The notes: a model not told the origin generated them from the sequence alone. A stretch of 64,000 nt of DNA from Hermatobates lingyangjiaoensis (GCA_026182355.1 JAPFBL010000255.1:2356001-2420000), one strand, 5' to 3'; shown: positions 36,538 through 47,780, counted from the first letter of the stretch. Translations and numbers: made by a program.

Positions 36538-36648
36538 TGACACATAAACAGAAACACAACAAAGACTCACTTTTCAATATTTCGACCGCCATTACGGTCG
36601 AAATATTGAAAAGTGAGTCTTTGTTGTGTTTCTGTTTATGTGTCACTG
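36535..36648. repeat. Perfect palindrome with 54-bp arms, family 5
   Basis: CAGTGACACATAAACAGAAA starts the left arm and its exact complement ends at 36648. By eye all 54 positions pair, around a 6-base loop CCATTA. Each arm includes CGAAATATTG, that is GAAA followed by the palindrome AATATT. TA arrays flank both ends. Perfect arms suggest recent origin or ongoing correction. Confidence 0.92.
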
Positions 36649-36696
36649 CTTATTTTAATTGTTATTTGTCCTGCCGGACCGTTTTTCGTTTATCAT

Positions 36697-36699
<3 letters not shown>

Positions 36700-36746
<47 letters not shown>
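36700..36746. repeat. (TA)n microsatellite
   Basis: About 23 TA units between two fold-back units. Confidence 0.95.
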
Positions 36747-36747
<1 letters not shown>

Positions 36748-36935
36748 CTAAAGTTACAGCTAGAGAACACAAGAAAAAGAAAAAGGACTAACACTCACGA
36801 ATCTCGATAATTTCGGCGTCTTGCCGTCTTCAGTAGAGAAGAAGAAAATAAAAATAAAATAAAAAGGAGAAGGCCGATATAAACAACGATACAATGATTT
36901 TTGGTTCGAATCGTCTTCAGAAGAGGTTATATATA
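36747..36935 (-). mobile_element. Single-arm terminal unit with hammerhead-like module, family 4
   Basis: On the minus strand: CTGAAGA (36827-36833), stem GGC/GCC around AAGAC, GAAA (36811-36814), then TTATCGAGATTCGTGAGTG. It starts and ends at TA arrays. The right part also holds a family 2 fragment (TCGTCTTCAGAAGAGGTTAT). The stem I match is poorer than in families 1-3. Confidence 0.5.
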
Positions 36936-36939
36936 TATA

Positions 36940-37177
36940 AAGATTTCACATAAACACGTGAAACAACAATCAATGATCAAACCACAATAAGAAATGGGAA
37001 AACAAGACTAAGATCTTTCAACCGTAACGAGCGGTCTTCGTCAGAGTCAAAAAGCTAACTGATCAGTTGACCCAACTGATGAAGACCGCTTGTTACTGTT
37101 GAAAGATCTTAGTCTAGTTTTCCCATTTTTCATATTGTGGTTTGATCATTGACTGTTATTTCACGTGTTTACGTGAA

Positions 37178-37184
<7 letters not shown>
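36940..37184. mobile_element. Fold-back of family 1 units with two opposed hammerhead-like modules
   Basis: Two arms of about 120 bp are centred at AACTGATCAGTT (near 37063). The outer ends AAGATTTCACATAAACACGTG and its complement abut TA arrays on both sides. The minus-strand module keeps CTGACGA (37038-37044), GAAA, AGATCT (37011-37016) and GACT/AGTC. The plus-strand one has CTGATGA (37076-37082), GAAA (37101-37104), AGATCT and AGTC (37111-37114), but its 5' stem I strand is replaced at the centre. Confidence 0.85.

Positions 37185-37219
<35 letters not shown>
37182..37219. repeat. (TA)n microsatellite
   Basis: TA array bordering the family 1 fold-back. Confidence 0.95.
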
Positions 37220-37220
<1 letters not shown>

Positions 37221-39613
37221 CGTATTTATATAAAATGTACCATAAACATTTTCACAGTGTTATTCTCAAATGTTATAAACGTCTTCTTTTAATTAAGGAG
37301 TGCAAGTGTTTAAAATCCCATTGTGACTCGGCAAAGCTCCGGACTGTAGCATATTCAAAGTCTTTCTTGTCTACACCCAATCATTTGCCCGACCACTCGT
37401 GTTCAGACACCATCATTAAAACATCAAGGTTCCTTGGTGCATCAAACGCCATTCCCCGTCAGAATGTTTAAATTAATTTTTGCATGACTATAACGTATAG
37501 TGACTTAGAAGTACTATTTAAAACTTTATTTGTAATATAGTATCAATTTGAATTCAAAAAAGAAGTAATTTGAAAATTTTTAACTAAGCCTAAGAAAAAT
37601 GTGTTGTTCTCTACTAAGGAGTACGAGGAAATATTATCACTAACTATTTGGCTTTGGAAGGGTTGATGACACTGTTGGCAACGAGAAATAATAAGGATTA
37701 TTTTTTTTAATTTATTAACCAATAATAATATTTATTTGGATATGCTGGCACGTTTTTAATTTATGTTACCTAAATCAGTTAGTGATATGTTTTTATAATT
37801 ACTAGATGTCTGTAGTTCGTTAGGAGAGTATCTAAAATGCTGTTGCAGGTTACTGTAGTCGTCAGATCGTAAAAAATGTGGTAAATATATTAGTTTTCAC
37901 ATTGTCAAAGTACAAAAATGGTACTTTATCGTACGAATGTAAAAAATTGTACCAACTTTCCTCCCTTTTCTGGCTATTGCAAACTTGTATTTTCATATTT
38001 AATATTGTATAAATGAGAGTATTTTATCAGAAACTTTTATGAATTTATTATTTTAGAATATATGTATTTGAAGTGGTTAAAATAATGTCTACATAACTTT
38101 ACACTTTTAATAAATCATCAAGGATCAGTATGAAACACTATCAGTGACAAGATTATGTTACTCCAGAAAGATAGCGAAGTTAATTTGTGCAGGAAAACTT
38201 GAAAAAATTGATGTATTTTGTGTGTGTATATGTGTGAATGTGTGTGTGAGCTCAGCATTCTAACTGCATGGCAAATTTGGAAACAATGTGCACTTCTTAG
38301 AGAGTACTTTTATCTGAATGAATTCAGTTTCTATCAATCAGATAAAAGTACGTCTATACGGTTTTCGTTTTCGAAAATTGTTGTGTTTTGACATTTAGTT
38401 GATTATTTATTTATTCAGAGTGCGGTCAGAGAGGAAATTGATTTTTAAGAACAAAATTTTGTAAAACTGTTTGAAACGGAATTTTAAACCACTGAATAGT
38501 TGATATTGGATGTTGAACAAAATGAAGTAAAATATTATAGTATACATTTAATACAAGCTGGCCGCCTACATTAACTTCGTACCGCCTAACAGTTAATAAA
38601 TGTCATGCTAACTTTAGCTAAACTTAATTTAGTTATTAACATAATAGCTGACCCAACACACGTCCAGTAACTACGCTTGAATAAATACTGCAATTATAAT
38701 TAGCATCGTAATGAAATGGAACTGAGATTCAAATCAGCTTGAGTGGTTTGTTTGGATCGAGCAGTACTCAACCGAATGGTTTGTCGTTTGGATTCTTGTT
38801 GCACGTTTGTTACAGATAGAATAAAGTTCTCAGTCGGTTTTTAATTTTGCTTCTCGTTCCTATGTCTCAAATGAACGGGCTAGAACATTAAGCTCTCGAT
38901 TAGATTCCAATCTCGCTTCATCGTCGCTCGTTTGTTTCTGAGGCTCGTGCTGCCTTCTTCTTTTGTTCTTGAGACGTTAAACGATCGCTCGTTTTTTGAG
39001 AAGAATAACTGCACAGAAATGGCGTTTAAATGTGTTAAAATTAATTTGTTGAGCGTTGAACAGTAATCAAAATTTTGAATGAATTGTTTCAATATAAATA
39101 GATATATCAAACTTTTATTTATATGTATAAATAAAAATATTTAAATGTTAACATACTTAATTTAACTTATGTTAAACTACTTAACATCAAAGTTTAAAAA
39201 TACGCAGGTATTAATGAAATAATTTAATATAAATTAATTCAGAAATACAATCTGAATATTCTATCAGAACATAGTTCTCTTTGATTATAACTAATCAAAT
39301 GCATTACCATAATATCAACTAATATAAATTGATCGTATTACTTTGAGTAAAGTCGAGTGTAGACCACTCCATACTTGATGAATGTTGTTATGCCTACATG
39401 TATTAAATTTATAATTTATCACTATAGTTAAAACAAATGCATGCTTTCTAAATATGTAGCCAGAAAAGCTGTCATAGCAGGAGCTTTCCTAAATGTTACA
39501 GTGTATATATCACATAATACGTACTGAACACCCATAAGGTGCTAAGGTCAGCAATAATCTTGCTGAAAGAATTGAACAAGTAAAAAAAGGTAATTTATCT
39601 TCAGAGTTTATAT
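37220..39613. other. Mostly AT-rich region, no assigned gene
   Basis: A GC-richer open segment at 37310-37470 (plus strand, HCDSAKLRTVAYSKSFLST) could be an exon but matched no family. A 16-bp inverted repeat (GTACTTTTATCTGAxTG) lies at about 38304-38352. A less AT-rich patch at 38700-39010 is unassigned; it might be regulatory. Confidence 0.3.
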
Positions 39614-39615
39614 TA

Positions 39616-40486
39616 CGAGGTGTGTAAATAAAGTAGTGAGACTGATTTTTTTTAAATTTTCTATTCAAATATAATTACAATGTGATATTGTCACCTTCAA
39701 AATAGTTCCCTTCGGAAGCCACACAGCGCTGGAGACGGTCCTTCCAATCATTGTAGCATTGCTGGAACTCGGATTCTGGAATGGCCTTCAGCTGGTCGGT
39801 TACAGCAGTTTGTATGTTTTGTAGTGTCCCGAAATGAGTTCCCTTGAGGTGATTTTTCAATCTCGGGAAGAGGAAAAAGTCACAAGGACTCAGGTCTGGT
39901 GAATAAGGAGGCTGAGGAGCAACAGGAATGTTTTTACTGGCCAAAAACTCGTTTATTGGGAAAGGTTTTTCGGAACCATTTTCGCACAAATTTTTCTCAT
40001 CTCCAATTCATTGGTCAAAATGTGATGAACGGAGGTGTGATTGAAATTCAACTGTTCCCCGATCATTCTGACTGTCAAGCGTCGATCTGAACGCACAAGG
40101 TTCCGTACTCTGTTGACATTTTCATCGGAGTTTGCACTTGAAGGCCTTCCGCTTCGTGGTTCATCTTCAATCGACTCTCTTCCTTCTGAAAATTCCTTAA
40201 ACCACCGAAAAATCTGTGCCCTTGATAAAACACGTTCTCCATAGGCCTCCTGAAGTTTTTCAAAAGTTTCGGTTGCATTATGTCCAAGTCTGAAGCAAAA
40301 TTTGATTGCACACCGCTGCTCAACTTTGAGGTCCAACGCTACGGACAAACAAATGACTGTGGCGAGTTCAGATTCATACTGGAGGCGCATCACACGTGTA
40401 CCTGACGCTACTCAAGGCCACGCGTCTCCAGCGTTGCCAGATCGAAAGCGACGTTGCCAGTCTCACTACTTTATTTACACACCTCG
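39616..40486 (-). mobile_element. Internally deleted mariner element with perfect TIRs
   Basis: The 29-bp terminal inverted repeats, CGAGGTGTGTAAATAAAGTA plus nine more bases (39616-39644 and 40458-40486), are identical. They are flanked by TA target duplications (39614-39615, 40487-40488). At 871 bp it is about 400 bp shorter than a typical full mariner. The minus-strand transposase keeps the N-terminal helix-turn-helix half (VEQRCAIKFCFRLGHNATET, GRPSSANSDENVNRVR, LTVRMIGEQL, EMRKICAKMVPKNL). It then passes, out of frame, to the C-terminal part with PPYSPDLSPCDFFLF. The region with the first two catalytic aspartates is missing. It cannot encode transposase but could be mobilised by a related one. 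Confidence 0.93.
39675..40393 (-). pseudogene. mariner transposase pseudogene
   Basis: N-terminal frame 40393-39953 and C-terminal frame 39989-39675 overlap in different frames at the deletion junction. The DNA-binding half is intact and close to consensus, including RSDRRLTVRMI. Of the D,D34D triad only the last aspartate, in PPYSPDLSPCDFF, remains. Deletion and frameshift probably arose together from an aborted gap repair. Confidence 0.9.
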
Positions 40487-40625
40487 TACATATCGAACCG
40501 TCTTTCATTCAAAAAAGTTGTTGTAAAATGGCGTGAGAAAAGTTGTTTTTTATTAATAGTGAAAAAAGAATATATCCATATAAACGATATCTAAATTATG
40601 TGGCAATTTGTTACAATGCTTTTAG

Positions 40626-40750
40626 ATGCTGACTTCCACATGCCTATTATCAATGACCTGTTTGAACCAAGCAAGAAGGGAACATTGGTTATGAGATGTA
40701 GTAATAAACCGAGGAAGGCGAAGGTAGTTGAAGAGGCTCCCTACTATGAT
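40626..40750 (+). CDS. Candidate exon of an unidentified gene
   Basis: Acceptor ATGCTTTTAG, strong donor GAT|GTAAGT. The reading frame is open, with mixed composition: ADFHMPIINDLFEPSKKGTL and NKPRKAKVVEEAPYYD. The GC content is clearly above the surroundings and no stop interrupts it. Two further short candidate exons follow in phase 0 at 42236-42268 and 42498-42575. The family was not recognised; APYYD is faintly reminiscent of PG-rich repeats but there is no other support. The mariner insertion ends 138 bp upstream, so it would lie in the preceding intron. Confidence 0.55.
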
Positions 40751-42235
40751 GTAAGTAATGCAAAAGTTTTTTTATTACAATTAAATTCACTAATTATTAT
40801 TAAATATACATTAAGCAACTCACTATGAATTTACAGAAGGGAAAGAGTGATTTATTTAAATCAGGACTGACCAACCTGAGGAATTATGGGACACTAGGGT
40901 CTTTTTTAGGAAACTAGTGGTATAGTTGTACCTCTTCTTTTTATGTCTTATACGATTTATTACGTGATTTCATTTGTCGCCTGTGCAGATCAAATTTTTT
41001 GTTATTGGAATTCTTGAATTGAGTTTAAGTGGTGGAGGTCATTGTCCCATTTCAAATTTTTTTTCTGTATTTAGACGAGTTTACAGGAAATTTTGTTATT
41101 TATATAACAAATAGAGAGAATAACACAGAAAGTTATAGATACAAGTTATAGGCATTTCCATTCTGAAAATGGATAAAACTTATTGATCGACTCATTGTAT
41201 CCTAAACAATTATAGTGATCCATAATCTGGTAGTATTTATTACTAAATTACTTATTTTAAATATATTTCTTAAATAAATTTGCATATAATCCTAGGGGTT
41301 AACGTAGAGTTTATTAAATAATATTGTATTTATTATGTCATAATTCCTTCATTACATGTTTTATTGTCGCATATTACCGTCCTCGTTATTTTACTTCATT
41401 TTTTCTACTAATTTTTTTCTCTCTACTGATTATCCTAAGAACATTAATCGAGTTTAACATTAGTGAGTCGTTAGAGGTAAACTTCTTTTAAAAATTAAAA
41501 CTACATGATAACCAATTATCAATTGTAATAATTCACAAATACATATTTGATAGTATAATTGTGATAAATTACTTACTATTTCACATAATACATTAAAGTA
41601 TGCTATAATATCAAGTCATATAAAATAATTACTTATATATTGCTTTTGATTATGGTTTTTTATCTCTTCCATGATAATCAAAACAAATTGATTATATATT
41701 TAACTAAATTAACTCTTCTTTACTCATTGACAATCATGAGAGGGTTTCAATACTTTATTTCATTGGTTTTGTTGATTATTATTAATGACATATTTTAAAT
41801 GAATGCTGCAATCGATGGATTGATTACGAATTAGTAATTTAATTTTCTAAATTATAGGCTTTAAATTAAAGCTAACGTTTCCTTGGCTATGTTACCTGTT
41901 CATTTAATTATTGAAACATAGTCAGTCAAAAGAAACATATCTTCCAAGCGTACGCCAGTTGTTATGAACAAATATGCCAATTACATTGTAATTATAATTG
42001 GTAAACGTAGTATTACGTAGTAAACGTAGTATAAGAATTAAAGAAAATCAGTTCATTAATATGATTGTTTATTATTTTTGAGAGTAGAAGTACATTAAAG
42101 TTGATTGTAGACCACTCCAGATTTTTAATTTATTCCTATCATGAATTAAGATTATAAACATTGTTCTAAGAGGTTTTTTTAAAGTAAATTATTACTCTGA
42201 ATAATAGTGTTTGTAATTTTTAATTCTCATAATAG

Positions 42236-42268
42236 GAACAGAAAGTTAAGAGCTGTGTTCGGAAGAAG
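42236..42268 (+). CDS. Candidate 33-bp exon, same unidentified gene
   Basis: Acceptor CATAATAG, donor AAG|GTATTT, encoding EQKVKSCVRKK in phase 0. Very short; supported only by phase and by lying between two better candidates. Confidence 0.25.
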
Positions 42269-42497
42269 GTATTTTATTTGATAACAGAATGGTTCAGTCT
42301 AGCATTTTAGTTAATGATACCTGCACCCTCTCTTCAAGATATAAGAACCCAAATTATATGCGTAGTATAAGCAGGCTTGTAATGAAGCAGTTTAATATCA
42401 TTTAATACATATAAACATTTTATAATGCCTATTACTGTCGGATCTCTGGAGCTAAATTTAAATAATTGTTACTTAGAAAAGCAAAGTTCACTTTCAG

Positions 42498-42575
42498 TTG
42501 TTGCGTGCTAATGGAAATCTACAGCCATTTGAAACACTGACTGAACTTGAGAAAGTACTAAATTTCGCAACACTG
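42498..42575 (+). CDS. Candidate 78-bp exon, same unidentified gene
   Basis: Acceptor TTCACTTTCAG, donor CTG|GTTACC (weak). It encodes LLRANGNLQPFETLTELEKV then LNFATL, coding-like and in phase 0 with the preceding candidates. An internal donor AAA|GTACTA is an alternative end. Function unknown. Confidence 0.4.
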
Positions 42576-42599
42576 GTTACCCTTTCGATTCTTATTCGT

Positions 42600-45500
42600 T
42601 AAATAGCTCAAGATGAGCAGAGTGTTCTTTGCGATTGCTGCTACTGGCCGCAGACAGCTTTGCAATCACATTAGGGTCTTACTGAGAAGGGCACCAATTA
42701 CTGTAAAGAATAATCATTCACTGATGGTTCTAATCAATTATTCATACCAATGATTCAGCTCAACTTATTCACTTTTCTTGGACAACGGCAATGAGTGATG
42801 AACATTCATTCATCATCACAACCGTCTAATGTTGACTCACACCACTCTACTTTGTTCCTTTCAAAATTGATTTTTAGATTAAAATGAACAATGTGTTTCA
42901 CATTTATCAATTAAAAATATATATCTTGTTTATATATATTTAAAATTTTTTTTTATGTATATCTCAAATGTAACTTAAGCCACGGCTAATAGAAAACTTC
43001 ATACTCTTTGGTATCATTTATTACTTTTGCATGACAAAACACTTTATGAAGACCATTATTATTGACTTCAGAGTCCCTGATATTTTTGAGTAAAGGAATT
43101 ATTTAATATTACGGAGACAAGTAGCTACTAAATTGTTTTTGTTAAATATTTTCTTGTGAACCCTTTCGACATTGTTATTAGCAACTTAAGTCTGTAGATA
43201 TTGTGATACAAAACACATTGATTTCTTTGGAATTACGGAAAGGATTCAATGAGTTATTATAACAGAAATGTTTCCAAGCAGAAATTCGCAAGTGCAACCA
43301 GCCGGTTAAATTAATACATGCTACGTCTCAGAGGTTAATTGAATCAGTGTTTGAACAGTGAAGCTTATTGCCCTTCATTTTTAATTACTTGTCACTAAAG
43401 AAACACGAAAGTAGTGTGAAGGATTTACTTGAAGCTGAAAGGTCACTCTTACCAATGGTAATTCTCTAATGCTAGAGCAGTCGTTTATTAACATTTTTTC
43501 GGCCCGTACCCCTAAACAAAAACCTCACACCCCCTGAAATGTATGCTATGCTCAATAAAAAATATAACAAACAACATCAGACACATGGACAATATAACGA
43601 AGAAAGCGTGATTTGCAAAAAATAATTTTCTTGAAATATATGAAAAAAATTTGAATAATAATAATAATAATAAGCTAATATTTAGCTGGACTTTGTCTCT
43701 CCTTCTGGAATATCATCTCGCACTCCAGGCCGTCGCCGCAGAACTAGGGTGTGCTTTATAAAAATTGAACAAACCTCCTTCGATAATATGCAAAAATACT
43801 GAACAATTTTAAAACTTTATGACCAAAATATAAATACCGTAAATTTTGTTTTTTAATAAACAAATAAAATACAAAAAATAAATAGTGTTTAAATATTTAT
43901 ATCACTGGAAATAAAATACAAATCAAATAAGGTTATGATGTGACAGGTAGCATTCCTAAGTTCTGGATTGTAATTTTGAGACTTATAACAAATTAAAGAT
44001 GTGTATACATTTTTAGAATATTTTATTAAGATATGAGAATTACTTACCAACAATAATTAATTTTGATTAGTTTTCGGGTTCTTTTATTACCTTCACTTCT
44101 TCTAGCTAGACAAAACAATGAACATATTTTGTAAAACATGTTTTTAACGTACAAGGATCAATTGAAATATAAAAGAAATAAATGGTAAATGAATATAAAG
44201 GTTGACAAGAAAAGATGGAATACTACAATTTTATATGAGGGTTTATTTATATTTTTACATGTGATATATAAAATCATTTTCATTATTTTACGTATTTTTG
44301 GTTTTACCTCTATGCAAAAACGAGAAATCGTTATCCATATTAGATAAAAAATTGCATAAAACAAATACAATTTCTGAAAACGCTTAATATTGATTCTATT
44401 ATTCATCTATTCATTATATTGCCATTTTTTTAAACAACTGGTTGTTTGTTTTCTAGTATATTTCTCTTAATTATTTATATTTCTTTTTTGTTTTCTTTCT
44501 ATTTCTTTCACCCTTCTGTTTTGCCATTATTTGACTATTATGAGGTATATAATATTCATATATACTATATAATATTCATATATAATTTTACAAATGTGAT
44601 TTACTTATATGTAAAATTATTTTGCTCAAGAATTTTTACATCCGTAAATAAATAAAAGATTACCTAGCTGTGTGTGGAGTGCTCTTCGCCAGCATAAGCA
44701 ATTTTTCGTTGTTTCAATCATTTGTTGGATGTAGATTAGAAGTTTTTCTGTGGTATTTTTACGCATATATTTTGTAGAAACATGTACCATGGCTGTACAT
44801 TGTTGAAGTTTGCTCCTTTATATTTTTTTAAACCTGTTTAGTCAGTTTTTTATGCCAGAATTTTCTAAATAACAACATGCGCTTTGTTGACTGATTTGCC
44901 CCAAGTCATGTTCCAATACATCAGTCTCTAACATGGACCGAATACAAAGCCTTTACTATTAACATGATTTAATCTTATTAGCAGCCGTTGTGATATATGT
45001 ATGCCGCGCAGTTGAGCTAATCGGAGTATTTCTTGGGACTCTCCAGAGTGGCCTTAATTGCGTTTCCACTGCAGTCTGAATGATATTTGCTTTGGTGTTT
45101 GATTAGCACGCCTTGTCTGTTTCTTTGACTTTCTCGTTTCAATCTATTTACTTTCATTTCAGTTGTTTATGTTGTAAATTGTTTTCTCTTAGCGTAGCGT
45201 ATGTTTAAATAAGAAGAATAATATATAAAAAGTAATTAGTTGTGCTCAAATATGAATTTGTAATCAGTCAATTTAAAGGGAAGTAATTACAGTATTTGTT
45301 AAATTACAATTTTTCTCGATACTGCACGTAATTGGGAATTCACATAGTTAACCCTACCTCCTTTTTTTAAATGGCAATAGATGGCTAGTTTGCTTCAATT
45401 TGTTTCAATCACCATTTCTTTGCTTTGAAATTGATTAATACTTTTGCCACACTTTGTGCAAACTGTGTGCAAACAAAGCCTTAATTTTATTATTGTGCAT

Positions 45501-46110
45501 CATTATTGATGTGCACATTTTTTTATTAAATTGTCATAAACAAATGTGATTTAAAATGATTTCACAAATATAATACGTAAGTACGATAGTCCTCTATTCC
45601 TGTAAATTACACATGCAAAGGGATCATTTGGTCCCTTAGTGTGCCACTACTTCCTCAAGAGTTATGATTTCATTACATAATGAATAATGCCAGGGGAATA
45701 AATTGCTCCCAGGCCCTACTTCCTTAACCCGACATAACCCTTTCATCTGTTATCTCAGTAACTAGTTCAAAGACCCTTTTTATTCCTAATTTTATTTTTA
45801 TTTCATTGAAATTTATTTCCAACCATTTCAATTATTCTCAGGAAATGTTTCGAACTGATCTCTACTTGTCCGTAATTTCGTTTGTATGGAGTGAATATGC
45901 TCAACTGCATCTAAACTCCTTTATTTCTGCATTGTCTTGTAAAATGTTTGAGAACACGGCCACTCTTCTGTACACATGTTACACATTCGACTTAAAGTAG
46001 TATTTTGATTGCCATGCTACCGTACACTGTTTCTGCGTTGTGCACCTCGCTCTCCACATACATTTATTCATGAGGGAGATGACAAAACTCAGTGCCGCCT
46101 CTCGGAGAGG
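42600..46110. other. AT-rich region, only weak coding hints
   Basis: A short (AAT)n run lies near 43653. A plus-strand segment 43412-43459 (VKDLLEAERSLLPM) ends at an ATG|GTAATT donor but does not join in phase. A frame at 45846-46000 after TATTCTCAG (MFRTDLYLSVISFVWSEYAQ, 50 codons) has coding-like composition but no known motif. A segment at 43500-43560 (CCCGTACCCCTAAAC) looks like an old dispersed repeat. Confidence 0.3.
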
Positions 46111-46118
46111 TCATAAAG

Positions 46119-46265
46119 CCGCCGTAGTGTAGAGTGATTAGTGCTCCCTAAGCTCTAAATGGTATTGAGTATGAAATTTAACACTCTCCATGAAGAATCA
46201 GGCAATTGTCTTTGCATTTTTATGGCATCGGCCCTGGTTGACTTTTCTACACTTGTACTACAGTA
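46119..46265 (+). mobile_element. Candidate tRNA-derived SINE
   Basis: GCCGCCGTAGTGTAGAGTGA followed by TTAGTGCTC resembles a tRNA-type A box with the common insect SINE start (GCCGCCGTGGCGTAGCGGTTAGCGCTC). A degenerate B box, GGTATTGAGTATGAAA, lies about 30 bases on. The non-tRNA part and a tail are not clearly bounded. Confidence 0.45.
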
Positions 46266-46450
46266 CTACTACTAACACTACTACTTTACCCCCCCCCCCC
46301 CCCTACTACTACTACAGCTACTATAATATTAGTACTAAAACAGAATTAACACTAATACTAATAGTATAACTATTATTACTAGTACTAACAGTACTACTAT
46401 ACTACTTTACTATAACTTATATAGTCTCAGAATAACTTTAGCTACTACAA
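46255..46450. repeat. Degenerate (ACT)n repeat with a C homopolymer
   Basis: TACTACTACT-type trinucleotide array with many interruptions, including a C run of about 15 bases near 46289. It directly follows the SINE candidate and may be an expanded SINE tail. Confidence 0.85.
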
Positions 46451-46689
46451 TGTGCTACCAAACGAAAGAATGAACGAGTTTTATGGTAACTATTATTTTG
46501 TTACAGTTGAAAGTTTCTTCTTTTTGTAGTATGTAATTTTAATTATTCTAATTATTTCAAAACCAACAGGAAATACTGAGTATTTCAAGACATTAACAGG
46601 AAAACAAAGTATCTGACTATAAAAAATGATGTGAAAGTAAGTGGATATAGTTATTTAGAGGGTAATAAGAGAGTACAAGTGACTTTGGG

Positions 46690-46870
46690 GAAGAGAGGAA
46701 TTGATTTCTGGGTGTGTTGACAAGGACATTTGATGGGCGAAGCGAGAGCGTCACCGCAGCGGAATGAATCTCGCCGACTGAGGATCACTCATGTAAAGAC
46801 GGCCTTGTCATCCCCTCGAACAACCAGGGGACGAGAAATATCCCACTGCCATTAAGTCTCTTCTTCCCTT
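46690..46870. other. Unassigned GC-richer patch
   Basis: The segment around GGGCGAAGCGAGAGCGTCAC stands out from the AT-rich surroundings and has several CpG dinucleotides. No open frame or element was recognised; it could be regulatory or an old repeat. Confidence 0.25.
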
Positions 46871-47199
46871 CTTTGTATTGATTGAAACATTCCCTTTTGT
46901 TACCGCAAAGGATTTCTCTATCTCCATAAAACAAAAAAACTTTTCTTTTACAAAATGGTAATAAAAAATAATATTGACTGAAATACAGTTAATTTTATAT
47001 ATCGATTTTATATTATAAAAATTAACCAAAAAATTAAATAATTAATAACGGTTTTTATTACTTCCTATGTTTTTGAAAATGACAATAATATCATATAGAC
47101 TTAACACTACATTTTAGATTATTTTATCTTCTATCCAATTTATATCATGATTTTAATTATTTATTTGGAAGAATGAGGCCCCATTTTGTTCACTTGATT

Positions 47200-47560
47200 G
47201 GTGTTGTTTGACACGTGTTTTTAATTATTTACAAATATGACTTAAGTATATAAATTACCTACATAATTTACATGGGATTTCATAGATACAACTATTCCTT
47301 AGTCTATAGAAGAGGTTTTAATTAACAAATTGCATGTATTATTAAACTATACTATCATAGTTTTTTCTACCATTAGAAAAAACTTATTAAAGTCAAAATT
47401 TTGAGCAAGACTAGGAAGTGGGTTCAATGACTCAGGATATGGTAAAACTATGACATTTGACATTAAAAAGCTTCCCATTATCATATAGGAACATGTTTAA
47501 ACTTTTTTTTTTTGGCAAATCCTTGTCTATATAAGAGGAGAGAACTTTAATGGGTGACCA
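47200..47560 (-). mobile_element. Second Penelope-like element remnant (GIY-YIG)
   Basis: Minus-strand words IYEIPCKLC and LKTRVKQHQ correspond to IFKIPCKNC and LKTRVRQYQ of the copy at 28 kb. Upstream sequence also aligns (GGGTTCAATGACTCAGGATA here against GGGTCCAATGACTCATGATA). It is heavily decayed, with stops and indels. Confidence 0.65.
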
Positions 47561-47589
47561 ATAGAATTAATATATAATACATATATATA

Positions 47590-47780
47590 TCAATGATCAA
47601 ACCACAATAAGAAATGGGAAAACAAGACTACGATGTTTTCTAAGACCAGATGTTTTCTGCATCTACTGTTTCAGTTAGGTTTTTGACTCTGAAGAAGACC
47701 GCTTGTTACGGTTGAAAGATATCTTAGTCTTGTTTTCCCATTTCTTATTGTGGTTTGATAATTGATTGTAATTTCACGTC
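47590..47780 (+). mobile_element. Penelope-type terminal unit with module, family 1
   Basis: A short inverted arm (47591-47630) is followed by a plus-strand unit with GACT (47685-47688), CTGAAGA (47689-47695), stem GACCG/CGGTT, GAAA (47714-47717), AGATATCT (47717-47724), T, AGTC (47726-47729) and CCCA (47737-47740). It ends at a TA array. The stem III palindrome is two bases longer than in other copies but still self-complementary. A family 2 flank fragment follows at 47800-47900. Confidence 0.7.

Noticed and set aside
38880..39110. Minus-strand 76-codon frame (RSFNVSRTKEEGSTSLRNKR)
   Set aside because: No motif recognised and no splice signals; the GC-richer patch alone is not enough to call a gene.
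43412..43459. Possible exon VKDLLEAERSLLPM ending at ATG|GTAATT
   Set aside because: Its phase does not match the preceding candidate exons and no downstream exon was found.
45846..46000. 50-codon frame after a TATTCTCAG acceptor, ending in TAG
   Set aside because: Composition is plausible for a terminal exon, but no upstream exon or known motif supports it.
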